Source of the DNA: Lachnospiraceae bacterium
GTDB taxonomy: Bacteria; Bacillota; Clostridia; Lachnospirales; Lachnospiraceae
Reading direction: 5' to 3'
Length of the DNA stretch: 64,000 nt
Assembly (NCBI GenBank): GCA_017395635.1
Contig: JAFQOE010000058.1
Span: 1-64,000, forward strand
Shown: one piece after another, positions 34,205 through 43,406 of the stretch
Numbering within the stretch: the stretch's first letter is position 1
Layout of the letters: every line of letters begins with the position of its first letter
Position numbers and translations under genes: made by a program
Notes under the pieces: generated by a model
What the model was told of the DNA's origin: nothing
The model's database searches: none
The model's input: only the letters and a program-made list of their open reading frames with translations

Positions 34205-36026
34205 TCCAAATGATGATAGGTTAGATTATGGACAAGTACTTGCTCCTCCAGAAGGATATAATCTTGATTTTGCGATTGGAACTACATATTCGCTTGATTT
34301 AGATGCATTAGTTGGAGCATCTATAGCTCTTGGGTTATCTGAGGATACCGATAGTGATTTGATGAAGAATCCGATTTGTTTGTTGGAGGCATTAAGAGCA
34401 ACTGGAGATAAGGTTGCATTGTTTTGTGAAGCAGGGCAAATTCATATGCCGAACAACGTGACCTCACTTTATATATTACTTGAAAAGATGGTGTTTCAAG
34501 TAAATACTGCAAAACGAAAAGGAATTGGGAAATATCCATCATTTCATCCTAAGTTTTGGCTGTTAAGATATGTGGATGAGAATAGTATTCCGCTTTATAG
34601 GATTGTTGTATTATCTCGAAATCTCACGTTTGATAGAAGCTGGGATATTACTTTTTGCATGGACGGTGTTGTTAATCGAAGAAAGACCTTGAAAACAGAG
34701 CCAGTAATAGATTTTATTTCTTATCTAGTAGGTAATCTTTCTTCTGATGATAACGGAAAAGCAAAACAGAAGAAAATAAAGGCAATTATGCGAGAATTGC
34801 CGTATGTACATTTTGAATTGAACTCAAGGGAATTTGAAGATTTCGAGTTTTTGCCAATAGGAATAAAGAATAGTGAAGGCGGTTTCTATTCGACAGAAGA
34901 TAAAGCGTTTGCACCGCTATTTGAAGATTCATTTCATGAAGTTTTGGTAATGTCTCCTTTTTTGACAGGTTCTGTTATTAAAGATTTTAACGACAGAAAT
35001 ACATATATCAATAAAACAGAATATATGCTCTTTACTAGAGCGATGTCACTAGGTAAATTAAAGCCGGATGACTGTTCAAATTTTAGAATATTTACGATGA
35101 AAGATGCTGTAGTAGATGGTGAGTCTGCTATATCAGAAGATGAACCACAGATACAGAAGCAGGATATTCATGCAAAAGTATATATGGTTCGTAAATATTC
35201 GGATTCATATTTGTATCTTGGTTCGCTTAATGCATCTCATAATGCTAGGTATGGGAATATTGAGTTTATGATGATGTTGAAAAGCAAAAATAGATATTTG
35301 AATTTAATGAAGTTGTCAGAAGCATTATTTGGAGGAAGTGAAGAAGCTACAAGTAATCCATTTCAAGAAGTTTCATTAAATACAATAGTGTCTGTTGATG
35401 AAGATCAAGAAATGCAAAGTGCTCTTGAAAATTATGTCAAAGATATTAGCCGAATGAAACCAAATGCGATAGTATCTGCAAATGGTGAAAATTATGACGT
35501 AACAGTGCATTTTACAAAATATGAAGCATGTAAATACAAAGTATCGATGTCCCCATTGCTATCCAACAAGACAGAGGTGCTTGCAGAAAATGTACAATTT
35601 GCTTCATTACATCTTACGCAGTTATCAGAATTTTATAAGTTTATGATTACCGATGGAGAAAGAACGATACAAAGAGTAATCATGATTCCTACGAATGGAT
35701 TGCCAGAAGAAAGAGAAAAAGCAGTAGTGAATAGTGTTGTTAAAGATAAAGAATGTTTTTATCGCTATATTGCTTTTCTACTTGGAGATAATTGTGTTCT
35801 TAGTGCATTGGAAGCAAGTAATGTGACAGGAATTGCAAATGCCGGAATTACTCATGACACTGTACAAATTCCTGCTTTGTACGAGAAAATGTTGCAAACA
35901 GCAGCTACTGCACCGGAAAGATTCAAAGAGATTGATTACTTGATTAAGGCAATTTCTGCCGATGGTGTAATACCAGAGCAATTTGAAGAATTATACAATA
36001 CGTTTAAGAAAGCGGTGAAACTGTAA
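34197..36026 (+). CDS. Phospholipase-D-like nuclease of the defence operon
   Basis: 609 residues. Two HKD-type half-sites are visible: HPKFWLLRYV with SRNLTFDRSWD near residue 117, and HAKVYMVRKY with YLYLGSLNASHNARYGNIEF near 325. Two half-sites form one active site, as in bacterial PLD-type nucleases such as the DrmC subunit of DISARM. The C-terminal 200 residues show no motif. Its stop overlaps the helicase ATG (TAATG). It is probably the effector nuclease. Confidence 0.85.
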   Translation: MLNPNDDRLDYGQVLAPPEGYNLDFAIGTTYSLDLDALVGASIALGLSEDTDSDLMKNPICLLEALRATGDKVALFCEAGQIHMPNNVTSLYILLEKMVFQVNTAKRKGIGKYPSFHPKFWLLRYVDENSIPLYRIVVLSRNLTFDRSWDITFCMDGVVNRRKTLKTEPVIDFISYLVGNLSSDDNGKAKQKKIKAIMRELPYVHFELNSREFEDFEFLPIGIKNSEGGFYSTEDKAFAPLFEDSFHEVLVMSPFLTGSVIKDFNDRNTYINKTEYMLFTRAMSLGKLKPDDCSNFRIFTMKDAVVDGESAISEDEPQIQKQDIHAKVYMVRKYSDSYLYLGSLNASHNARYGNIEFMMMLKSKNRYLNLMKLSEALFGGSEEATSNPFQEVSLNTIVSVDEDQEMQSALENYVKDISRMKPNAIVSANGENYDVTVHFTKYEACKYKVSMSPLLSNKTEVLAENVQFASLHLTQLSEFYKFMITDGERTIQRVIMIPTNGLPEEREKAVVNSVVKDKECFYRYIAFLLGDNCVLSALEASNVTGIANAGITHDTVQIPALYEKMLQTAATAPERFKEIDYLIKAISADGVIPEQFEELYNTFKKAVKL

Positions 36027-39000
36027 TGGCTGAAATCAATGTCGCAGAGCATATTGAACAGATAGAAAAGAATATTATGTCCGGTTTGAAAGATTTTCAG
36101 CGTGCTACTGTTAATCGTATTGAGGGATTATTTAGAGCTGGACAGATGAGAGTGTTGGTATCTGATGAAGTGGGATTGGGGAAAACACTTATAGCTCGTG
36201 GAACAGTTGCAAAACTTGCCAAAATGCAAAAGGAGCAAGGAGACAATCTTGTTAAGGTGGTATATATATGTTCTAATGCTTCTATTGCAGAACAAAACCT
36301 AAATAAATTGCGAATATCAAGTGAATTAAGAGCTGAGAGTACGGGTGCATCTCGTCTTTCTATGCAGCATATCAAAATATTTAGACAAGAGAATGACGAG
36401 GAGTTATTAAGTAGATTTATCCAGTTGATTCCATTAACGCCGGACACATCATTTCGCATGACAACCGGTGCTGGAACTGTAGACGAAAGAGCATTGATGT
36501 TTGCAATTTTAAAAAGAGTACCATCGTTATCTAAGTATGAGAAGGCACTAGAAGTTGCAATGAAGGATTGGGCAAGTAGTGCGTGGGATGCGTGGGCGAA
36601 GGCTTGGTACGAGAGACAGGTAGTGGAGGTGGATGAACAATCTGACGGAAGATATTTGTCTTATATGGTAAAAAAGGTAACAGAGGAATTAAACGTAAAC
36701 GTAGAAAAAAACGTTACTGTGCAAGACTTAGTTGTTTCTATGTGTAACTTGATAGAAAAGAACAACTATAAGCGCCAGAATAATAATTATGTGATTGGTA
36801 AGCTAAGAGTTTTATTTGCAAAAATTAGTTTAGATAAGCTTGAGCCAGACCTTGTTATTATGGATGAATTTCAGAGATTTAAGTATTTGATTAACTCTGA
36901 TCCGGAAACTGAAACGGGAATGCTTGCAAATAAGTTCTTCAATTCACATAGGGTACGTATGTTATTACTTTCTGCAACCCCATATAAAATGTATTCAACA
37001 TTAGAAGAGATTGATGAAAATCAAGTGGACGAACATTATTCAGAGTTCTTTGATGTAATGAATTTCCTGAATATTTCAAAAGAAGAACAGGATAGCTTTA
37101 AGGGAGTATGGTCTGATTATTCGGTAAAACTTAAAGAATTGTCCAAAGGCGATACGACTGTAATCTCTGCAAAGAGGGCAGCAGAAGATGCAATGTATCA
37201 GCATATTTGCAGAACAGAAAGAATATCTGCCTATGAGAATGCTGATATTATAAATGATGAGGATGTGCATGTTCCATTAAGTGTTATGGAGCAGGATATT
37301 AAGTCGTACTTGCAGGCACAAAAGTTACTTGAGGATATAGGTGCACCATTTAATGTGCCTGTTGATTATGTGAAATCAACACCATATTTGATGTCATTTA
37401 TGCGAGATTATCAGTTAAAGAGGTATATTGAAAAGTATTTCTCAGAGCATCCGGATGAAATAAATAAGATTAATAGGGATACTTTCTGGCTGAAAAGAAA
37501 CAGTTTAGACAGATATGATAAGATTCCAAATGGTAATGCACGACTTGATAGAGTGATGGAACACACATTTAAGGATAATGCAGAATTGTTATTATGGGTT
37601 CCACCGTCAAGACCATATTATACACCACAGGGTGTATATAAAAATGCGAATGCATTTTCTAAGACATTAGTATTTTCATCGTGGGAAATGGTTCCACGAA
37701 TGATTGCAAGTTTACTGTCTTATGAGGCAGAGCGAAAAACTGTGGGAAAACTGGCAAAAGCTAATGAGGATAAAGAAGCTCATTATTTTTATACTGGAGA
37801 AAGACGTTATCCTTCAGCGAGAATGAATTTTTCTGTAAGTAATGGTACACCTAATGCAATGACACTATTCTGTTTGATGTATCCCTCTCAATTTTTGACG
37901 AAGTGTTATGACCCGGTTGATTGCATGAATCGTGGTTTGTCCTTGCGTGAAATTGAAAAAGAGGTTAAGGGTAAGATTGCAGAAAAATTAGCAAAATATG
38001 AAACTACAACTTCCGGTAGAGCAGATAATAGCTGGTATTATGTTGCACCGTTGTTACTGGATGGTGCAGGATATGTTACTGGATGGCTTGGAAATGATGA
38101 GGCATTAGCTTCTTTTGACGATGAGGATGAAAAGGCGAGGAGGCAGAAAGGCTTTTTAACTCACCTTAAGAGCCTTAAAGAATTATATTATGCGACAAAT
38201 TATGGAAAGACATGTAATTTAGGAAAGAAGCCAGATGATTTGCTTGAGGTTTTAACGGATATGGCGATTGCTTCTCCTGCAATTACAATCAATAGAACAT
38301 ATCAGAATTATTGTAAGAAAGGACTATCTTTCCCTAGTTATTTACCTAGTCAGATTGCAAAAATCTTTATTAATCGTATGAACACTGCGGAATCAACTGC
38401 AACAGTAGAGTTGGCTTGTGGTAAAAAGTCGGATGATGCACATTGGCAAAATTTACTGACTTATTGTAAACATGGCAATATTCAGGCAATGTTCGATGAA
38501 TATGCACATGTAATTGCAAATGGCTTAGATGCAGATAATAATTTAGTAAGTAATCTGCATTATATGATTGCAAGCTCAATGGATGTACGAACTACAATAT
38601 ATACGGTAGATACATACAATGGGTTTAAAGCAAGAGTGAACGGTAATAAAGCAAGAGGAACTGCTATACGTTCACATTTTGCAGTTGCATTTACTAAAGG
38701 TGACGGAAAAGAAAAGGATGCGGATAGAAAGAAGAGTGTCCGTAATTCATTTAACTCACCTTTTAGACCATTTGTTTTAGCGTCTACATCTATTGGTCAA
38801 GAGGGATTAGATTTTCATAATTATTGTAGACGCATTGTACATTGGAACTTACCATCCAATCCGATTGATTTGGAGCAACGAGAAGGTAGGATTAATCGGT
38901 TCGAGTGTTTGGCAATCAGACAGAATATCGCTAAGCGATATGGAAATATCAATTTCACGAAGGATATATGGAAAGAAATGTTCTGTGAAGCTCAAAAGAC

Positions 39001-39277
39001 AGAAAATAACGGGGAGGGTTCCGATCTAATTCCGTTCTGGGGACTTACTGAGCAAGAGGACATGATTAAGATTGAAAGAATTGTTCCGATGTATCCATTC
39101 AGTAGGGATGGATTGGCATATGAGCGATTGATTAAGATTCTTTCCTTATATCGTTTGACTTTGGGACAAGCAAGGCAGGAAGAACTGATAGAATATCTTT
39201 TCAAGAACTGCGAGGACATGGACGATATTCGGGAACTTTTTATCAATTTAAGCCCATATTACAAATCAGAAGAATAA
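36026..39277 (+). CDS. Large SNF2/DEAD-type helicase of the defence operon
   Basis: 1083 residues. Motif I: SDEVGLGKTLIARGTVAKL with K53. Motif II: IMDEFQRFKYL at about 280. Then LLLSATPYKMYS (motif III) and, far downstream, STSIGQEGLDFHNYCRRIVH and NPIDLEQREGRINR (motifs V and VI near 930-957). A long insert of about 500 residues separates the two RecA lobes. This is the architecture of translocases in phage-defence complexes. It is coupled to the PLD gene by a TAATG overlap. Confidence 0.92.
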   Translation: MAEINVAEHIEQIEKNIMSGLKDFQRATVNRIEGLFRAGQMRVLVSDEVGLGKTLIARGTVAKLAKMQKEQGDNLVKVVYICSNASIAEQNLNKLRISSELRAESTGASRLSMQHIKIFRQENDEELLSRFIQLIPLTPDTSFRMTTGAGTVDERALMFAILKRVPSLSKYEKALEVAMKDWASSAWDAWAKAWYERQVVEVDEQSDGRYLSYMVKKVTEELNVNVEKNVTVQDLVVSMCNLIEKNNYKRQNNNYVIGKLRVLFAKISLDKLEPDLVIMDEFQRFKYLINSDPETETGMLANKFFNSHRVRMLLLSATPYKMYSTLEEIDENQVDEHYSEFFDVMNFLNISKEEQDSFKGVWSDYSVKLKELSKGDTTVISAKRAAEDAMYQHICRTERISAYENADIINDEDVHVPLSVMEQDIKSYLQAQKLLEDIGAPFNVPVDYVKSTPYLMSFMRDYQLKRYIEKYFSEHPDEINKINRDTFWLKRNSLDRYDKIPNGNARLDRVMEHTFKDNAELLLWVPPSRPYYTPQGVYKNANAFSKTLVFSSWEMVPRMIASLLSYEAERKTVGKLAKANEDKEAHYFYTGERRYPSARMNFSVSNGTPNAMTLFCLMYPSQFLTKCYDPVDCMNRGLSLREIEKEVKGKIAEKLAKYETTTSGRADNSWYYVAPLLLDGAGYVTGWLGNDEALASFDDEDEKARRQKGFLTHLKSLKELYYATNYGKTCNLGKKPDDLLEVLTDMAIASPAITINRTYQNYCKKGLSFPSYLPSQIAKIFINRMNTAESTATVELACGKKSDDAHWQNLLTYCKHGNIQAMFDEYAHVIANGLDADNNLVSNLHYMIASSMDVRTTIYTVDTYNGFKARVNGNKARGTAIRSHFAVAFTKGDGKEKDADRKKSVRNSFNSPFRPFVLASTSIGQEGLDFHNYCRRIVHWNLPSNPIDLEQREGRINRFECLAIRQNIAKRYGNINFTKDIWKEMFCEAQKTENNGEGSDLIPFWGLTEQEDMIKIERIVPMYPFSRDGLAYERLIKILSLYRLTLGQARQEELIEYLFKNCEDMDDIRELFINLSPYYKSEE

Positions 39278-39307
39278 TCAAAAGTACAGTATGCGAGGTG
39301 GTAAGAA

Positions 39308-39820
39308 TTGGAAAAAATTAAATATACTGCTGAAAAAATGGAAAATGTGAAGTCGCAGGTGCAAAAACTTATTGAGATAGTAAAAGAGTTAGAAGATGAT
39401 TTCCCGGGAAGACATTTTACCCTTGATGGACATTTGGTTGGTAGCATTGGAGAGGTAATGGCTGCGTACTACTATGGCATTGAGCTGTATAAGGCTTCTG
39501 AAAAGGGACATGATGGTGAAGTGGATGGAAAAAAAGTACAGATTAAGATTTCGCAGCAGGATAATATTGTAATTCCACATGAACCAGATTACCTTATTGT
39601 AATGTATCTTCGCAAGAATGGTGACATTTTCGAAGTATATAATGGTCCGGGGAAAATAGCATGGGATAGTGCAAGCAAACGGGACAGTCATAATAATAGA
39701 CATATGTTGGTAAATAAGCTTATGGTATTGGATGCAACAATTCAAACGGAGGATAGAATCAAGCAGATTCACTATATTGCGAAAATGCAAAAAGATTATA
39801 AGAATAAAAAGAAAAAATAG
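39308..39820 (+). CDS. DUF6998-like protein, probable restriction-endonuclease fold
   Basis: 170 residues from TTG 39308 with GAGGTGG upstream. The centre reads HLVGSIGEVMAAYYYGIELY, KASEKGHDGEVDGKKVQIKI, which fits a PD-(D/E)XK-like core: E in the helix, D in DGEVDG and the QIKIS strand. I recall such proteins as DUF6998. The C-terminus is basic. It follows the helicase by 30 bases and probably belongs to the operon. Whether it cuts DNA is not known. Confidence 0.7.
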   Translation: MEKIKYTAEKMENVKSQVQKLIEIVKELEDDFPGRHFTLDGHLVGSIGEVMAAYYYGIELYKASEKGHDGEVDGKKVQIKISQQDNIVIPHEPDYLIVMYLRKNGDIFEVYNGPGKIAWDSASKRDSHNNRHMLVNKLMVLDATIQTEDRIKQIHYIAKMQKDYKNKKKK

Positions 39821-39833
39821 GAAGGTGCAAGTT

Positions 39834-40895
39834 ATGTCATTAAAATCTATATTGACAGGTTCAAGTGAAGGAGATAAAGCAATTCAGGATGTTATTAGGA
39901 AAAATTTGCCTAAAAAGGAGGATTTTTCTACAGCTTATGGTCAGACTCCTTTTTCAAAATACGAAGTACTTGCACCGTATGAATTGTCAAATTCTGCTGA
40001 TGCAGGCATAGTAGGAACAGCCTTTGATTATTTGGCAAGGGCTATGATTGCACAACCCTTGGAAAAGAATAAAGAGGATTCGTTACTGGGATTGAAAGCG
40101 TTAATTGGAATAGAACGTATTGCGAAGAAAATAAATGATAAAGAATTAAATTTGTTACGGAACAAATATATTGATGTGCTTGTGGATTTTATTGATTACG
40201 TGTACAGCAATTATGCCTTGCTCCCTGATAATATAATTGAAAAATGTAGACAAGAAGAGTGTCAGGCATGGTCTAAATATGTTCAAAAGGCTTCGTTTAG
40301 TTCTTATGAACCAAACACTGATATTAATAAATTAATTTCAGGAGCATACTATTTTGCAAAATTGGAGCAAGTATATAGGACTGGTGGAATGTTGCCGGAG
40401 AATGGGATAAGCAGTCTGGTTAATGAGCCAAGCAAAGAATTGATTTTTGATTTAAGTAATATTTGCCGAGTCTTTAAAGAGCGTTTTATAGAAGGGGGCT
40501 TAGTGCATCCTGATAGTGTAGTGATATTTAATCCATCATTCGGTATTGCTTCATATGCGTGTGGCGGAGCTGATGCAGATGTTTACGTGGATGGGGTATT
40601 GTATGATTTTAAGACAAGTAAAAAGAATGGATATAGTTGGCAGGAAACAGCTCAGTTGGTAATGTACTATTACTTGAATGAAATTGCATCTTCAATGGAA
40701 GAACCAGATATGCCTGAAGCACCAGCGCAATTAGCGGAGTATAAGATATTCAAGTTGGCATTCTATAAAGCGAGATTTGGTGAAGTAGAATATTTTGATA
40801 CAGAGTATTTTGATAATGAAGAAGCAGAAGGGAATTTTAATGAAATTTCCGATTTGTTATTGAAAAGATTGAAAAAAGAATGTATTGAAATCTAA
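39834..40895 (+). CDS. Probable PD-(D/E)XK nuclease of the defence region
   Basis: 353 residues from ATG 39834 with GGAAGGTG upstream; the longer frame reads back into the previous gene and is rejected. Near residue 245-275 it has YACGGADADVYVDGVLYDFK, TSKKNGYSWQETAQLVMYYY, the D...(D/E)xK pattern and following QxxxY helix of RecB/Cas4-type nucleases. The N-terminal two thirds are helical with no known motif. It starts 13 bases after the previous stop. Likely a nuclease component; substrate unknown. Confidence 0.7.
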   Translation: MSLKSILTGSSEGDKAIQDVIRKNLPKKEDFSTAYGQTPFSKYEVLAPYELSNSADAGIVGTAFDYLARAMIAQPLEKNKEDSLLGLKALIGIERIAKKINDKELNLLRNKYIDVLVDFIDYVYSNYALLPDNIIEKCRQEECQAWSKYVQKASFSSYEPNTDINKLISGAYYFAKLEQVYRTGGMLPENGISSLVNEPSKELIFDLSNICRVFKERFIEGGLVHPDSVVIFNPSFGIASYACGGADADVYVDGVLYDFKTSKKNGYSWQETAQLVMYYYLNEIASSMEEPDMPEAPAQLAEYKIFKLAFYKARFGEVEYFDTEYFDNEEAEGNFNEISDLLLKRLKKECIEI

Positions 40896-40922
40896 AAGTT
40901 CCAATATAGGAGTTGAGATAAA

Positions 40923-41453
40923 ATGTACTTGATAAAAACAATCAGAGGCGATATAACAAAACCTTTAGGTGTTCAAGCAATAGTTAATGCAGCCAATAGT
41001 TCGTTGCTTGGTGGCGGTGGTGTGGATGGTGCAATTCATAGAGCCGCTGGACCAGAACTTTTATTTGAGTGCCGATTACTTGGTGGCTGTAAGACCGGAC
41101 AAGCAAAGCTTACTAAAGGTTACAATTTACCATGTGATTACATTATACACACCGTAGGACCGGTTTGGAATGGTGGAAAGAAGAATGAAGAAGAGTTACT
41201 TGCGAGTTGTTACTACAATTCTATGCAGGTGGCGATGGGTAAGGGAATAAGGACAATAGCGTTCCCCTCAATATCAACTGGCATTTATCGTTTTCCAGTA
41301 GAATTGGCTGCAAAGGTTGCTGTAAGTACTGTGGCTAGATTTCTTAGTGTGAATGAAGATAAGTTTGATTTGGTAGAGTGGGTGTTGTTTGATGAGAACA
41401 CTGAAAAAGTCTACGAAAATGAAGTAGATAAGCTATATCGTGATATGAAATAA
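40923..41453 (+). CDS. Macrodomain ADP-ribose hydrolase
   Basis: 176 residues. A complete macrodomain: [80 protein letters not shown]. The GGGVDGAIH and STGIYRFP loops and the catalytic-type Asn and Asp are kept, so it should remove ADP-ribose or O-acetyl-ADP-ribose. Near nucleases it may undo ADP-ribosylation of protein or nucleic acid. It follows the nuclease gene by 27 bases with a TAGGAG site. Confidence 0.93.
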   Translation: MYLIKTIRGDITKPLGVQAIVNAANSSLLGGGGVDGAIHRAAGPELLFECRLLGGCKTGQAKLTKGYNLPCDYIIHTVGPVWNGGKKNEEELLASCYYNSMQVAMGKGIRTIAFPSISTGIYRFPVELAAKVAVSTVARFLSVNEDKFDLVEWVLFDENTEKVYENEVDKLYRDMK

Positions 41454-41541
41454 AATTTGTTGTAGCTGGATGACCATAAAAACTCCGGCTGCATTTATTT
41501 GTGATATACTCTGCTTATCAAACAGATGGAGGTTATCAATT

Positions 41542-41922
41542 ATGGAAAGAACAACTGTATTATTAAGGAATGAGGGTGAATTAAAAGAAGTTATTAGAAC
41601 TGCAACAGTAGGCTTTGTTGGCTGTTTTATGGGATGTATTATTCACGATTTTGAAAAACTACAGGATAAGCAAACCAAGACGGAGTATATCAAGGAACTT
41701 TATAAAGAATGTGACAGCTGGGCACGAGATGAATATGATATGCGGAATAAGATTAATGTTCTTATCAGAATTATTGAATCTGATATGGTGGTACAGGCAA
41801 TGGAGTATGTATTAAAAGCCAATAGTAGAAAACTTGATATTCCGGATATTAAGGAAAATGCACAACTTGTATTGACGCATTTGGAGACAGGTAAATTGAA
41901 ATTACCTGTATTTGAAGACTAG
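41542..41922 (+). CDS. Hypothetical helical protein
   Basis: 126 residues from ATG 41542 with TGGAGG upstream. It is mostly helical (LKEVIRTATVGFVGCFMGCI, IIHDFEKLQDKQTKTEYIKE) with acidic and aromatic patches. I recognise no family. A TATACT box at 41504-41509 lies upstream, so it may have its own promoter. The next gene begins ten bases after its stop with a strong ribosome site, suggesting a two-gene unit such as a toxin-antitoxin pair, but no motif supports that. Confidence 0.55.
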   Translation: MERTTVLLRNEGELKEVIRTATVGFVGCFMGCIIHDFEKLQDKQTKTEYIKELYKECDSWARDEYDMRNKINVLIRIIESDMVVQAMEYVLKANSRKLDIPDIKENAQLVLTHLETGKLKLPVFED

Positions 41923-41932
41923 GAGGTTCGGT

Positions 41933-42214
41933 ATGAGAGAAACAGAGTTTAGAAATTACCTTGAAGGTATCGAATCAATTAAAAGTAAGAATAAAGCAAT
42001 AAATTCACGAATAAGCAGAGCTAATACAGCAGAAGAAATTATTGGAACAAGTTTAGATTTTGTTGTGTCAGACGATGACAGAATGTACGACGCACTGGTT
42101 AGAATTTCTGCTGATCCACGAGAGAGAAGTGGTAATATTCAAAATGCAGTTAGATGGTATTATCGGTTTTGTAATTCAAAAGAATTTCCGAGGATGTCAT
42201 CGTATAAGAGATAA
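41933..42214 (+). CDS. Small hypothetical protein
   Basis: 93 residues from ATG 41933 with TAGGAGG upstream. SKNKAINSRISRANTAEEII, GTSLDFVVSDDDRMYDALVR and NIQNAVRWYYRFCNSKEFPR suggest a helical DNA-associated protein. I do not recognise it. It ends just before a strong terminator and is the second gene of a short unit. Confidence 0.55.
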   Translation: MRETEFRNYLEGIESIKSKNKAINSRISRANTAEEIIGTSLDFVVSDDDRMYDALVRISADPRERSGNIQNAVRWYYRFCNSKEFPRMSSYKR

Positions 42215-42216
42215 TA

Positions 42217-42249
42217 GTAATGCCAGCCCCCATACCGGGCTGGCATTAA
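42217..42249. terminator. Strong terminator between converging units
   Basis: TAATGCCAGCCC pairs perfectly with GGGCTGGCATTA around seven bases. It lies between the rightward unit and the leftward XRE gene and can act on both. Confidence 0.8.
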
Positions 42250-42250
42250 G

Positions 42251-42454
42251 TCATTCATCATCAACTTTGAATAGTTCTTCAACAGGCATTCCAAGATAAG
42301 CAGACAGCCTGAGAGCGAGTTCGAGGGAGGCGACTCTTTCGCCTCGTTCAATGCGTCCGATAGTGCGTCCGCAGTAACCGATAGCAACAGCCAAATCTTG
42401 CTGACCAATGTTTCGCTCGGTTCGAATCTCTTTAAGTGTAGTAGATACAGCCAT
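42251..42454 (-). CDS. Small XRE-type regulator
   Basis: 67 residues, a single helix-turn-helix: LKEIRTERNIGQQDLAVAIG, YCGRTIGRIERGERVASLEL, ALRLSAYLGMPVEELFKV. AAGGGA precedes ATG 42454. It has the size and sequence of the stand-alone XRE proteins common in clostridial elements. It is read toward the terminator and away from the S24 repressor, from which it is separated by 67 bases. Confidence 0.85.
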   Translation of the reverse strand: MAVSTTLKEIRTERNIGQQDLAVAIGYCGRTIGRIERGERVASLELALRLSAYLGMPVEELFKVDDE

Positions 42455-42521
42455 TATTATCCCTTCCTTCGTTATTGTAGTGAGCTAATTATAGCAAAAA
42501 TCATAGTCCAATAATCTGTAC

Positions 42522-43226
42522 TTAACCGACAACCTTACCGAAAATTTTGAAAGAATCATTTTCTTTGACCTGTATAGGTTCATATTTGGTGTTGAGGGAG
42601 ATAAGAAATAATCCTTCGGCGTCGTCTTTTAATTTCTTGCAGTAGGCATTACCATCTAAGTAGAAGATTCCGATTTCCCCGGTAGATAATGTTTCCTGCT
42701 GATGTACCCATACAATCTGACCGTTTATGAACTGTGGTTCCATACTGTCACCGCTGATGCGGATACCAAAGTCCGCATCGGCAGGAACTTCCTCACCAAC
42801 TTCAAGCATTGTATAGTTTTCTCCATCAAGAAAGCTTCCTGTTCCGGCAGAAGCGGGAATATCAAACAAACGGATATTTCTTCTGAATGGTATAATAACT
42901 GCTTTGACAGGTGCATATTTGCCGGAATCATTCAGTAATTCTATGTATTCTATTGCCTTTTGCTGTCCTTCTTCGTTAAGCAGTGAAAGAGGATTGCCGG
43001 GGTTTTCTCCATAAAATTCTTTATATATATCCGTGATACAAAGTATTCTACAGATAGCCATAAGCAGAGAACCGCTAGGCTCTGTTTTATCATTTTCCCA
43101 GCTCCAGACTGCTTTGTTGGAATGTGAATAGCCATATTCATTTAAAGCTTCAGCAAGTCCTTTCTGTGATAAGCCTTTCTTTTCTCTATAAGTTGCTATG
43201 ATTGTTCCGAGAGAGTTCATATACAT
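42522..43226 (-). CDS. LexA/CI-like S24 repressor
   Basis: About 234 residues; ATG 43220 is an equally good start. The N-terminal XRE helix-turn-helix (IIATYREKKGLSQKGLAEAL, HSNKAVWSWENDKTEPSG) is joined to a C-terminal S24 peptidase: cleavage site IPASAGTG, catalytic Ser161 in SGDSMEP, and a Lys in AYCKKLKDD. It should cut itself on RecA activation after DNA damage. It is divergent from the Y-family polymerase gene and probably binds the paired TCTTTATAAAATAGA sites between them. Confidence 0.93.
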   Translation of the reverse strand: MYMNSLGTIIATYREKKGLSQKGLAEALNEYGYSHSNKAVWSWENDKTEPSGSLLMAICRILCITDIYKEFYGENPGNPLSLLNEEGQQKAIEYIELLNDSGKYAPVKAVIIPFRRNIRLFDIPASAGTGSFLDGENYTMLEVGEEVPADADFGIRISGDSMEPQFINGQIVWVHQQETLSTGEIGIFYLDGNAYCKKLKDDAEGLFLISLNTKYEPIQVKENDSFKIFGKVVG

Positions 43227-43291
43227 ACCTCATTTCTGTTAGCTTTTTGTACCTACAGTATATAAGAGTTTTTCTATAAAATCAAGCAAAA

Positions 43292-43348
43292 TCTTTATAA
43301 AATAGAAATAGACAACCAATGTGTCACTTGCAATCTTTATAAAATAGA
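43292..43348. promoter_or_regulatory. Paired operator sites of the S24 repressor
   Basis: TCTTTATAAAATAGA occurs at 43292-43306 and again, identical, at 43334-43348, 42 bases apart (four helical turns). It has outer symmetry TCT...AGA, and a related TTTTCTATAAAATCAAG lies at 43270. These lie in the divergent promoter region between repressor and polymerase, the expected place for SOS-type control. Confidence 0.65.
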
Positions 43349-43406
43349 TTTATACTTTGCTATGTAGAGAAGAGCACACAAGCTCATGAGACTGGAGGAA
43401 AAGGAT

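Noticed and set aside
32338..39277. DISARM system
   Set aside because: A PLD-like nuclease and a large helicase are present, but no DUF1998 protein (DrmB) or DISARM methylase was found.
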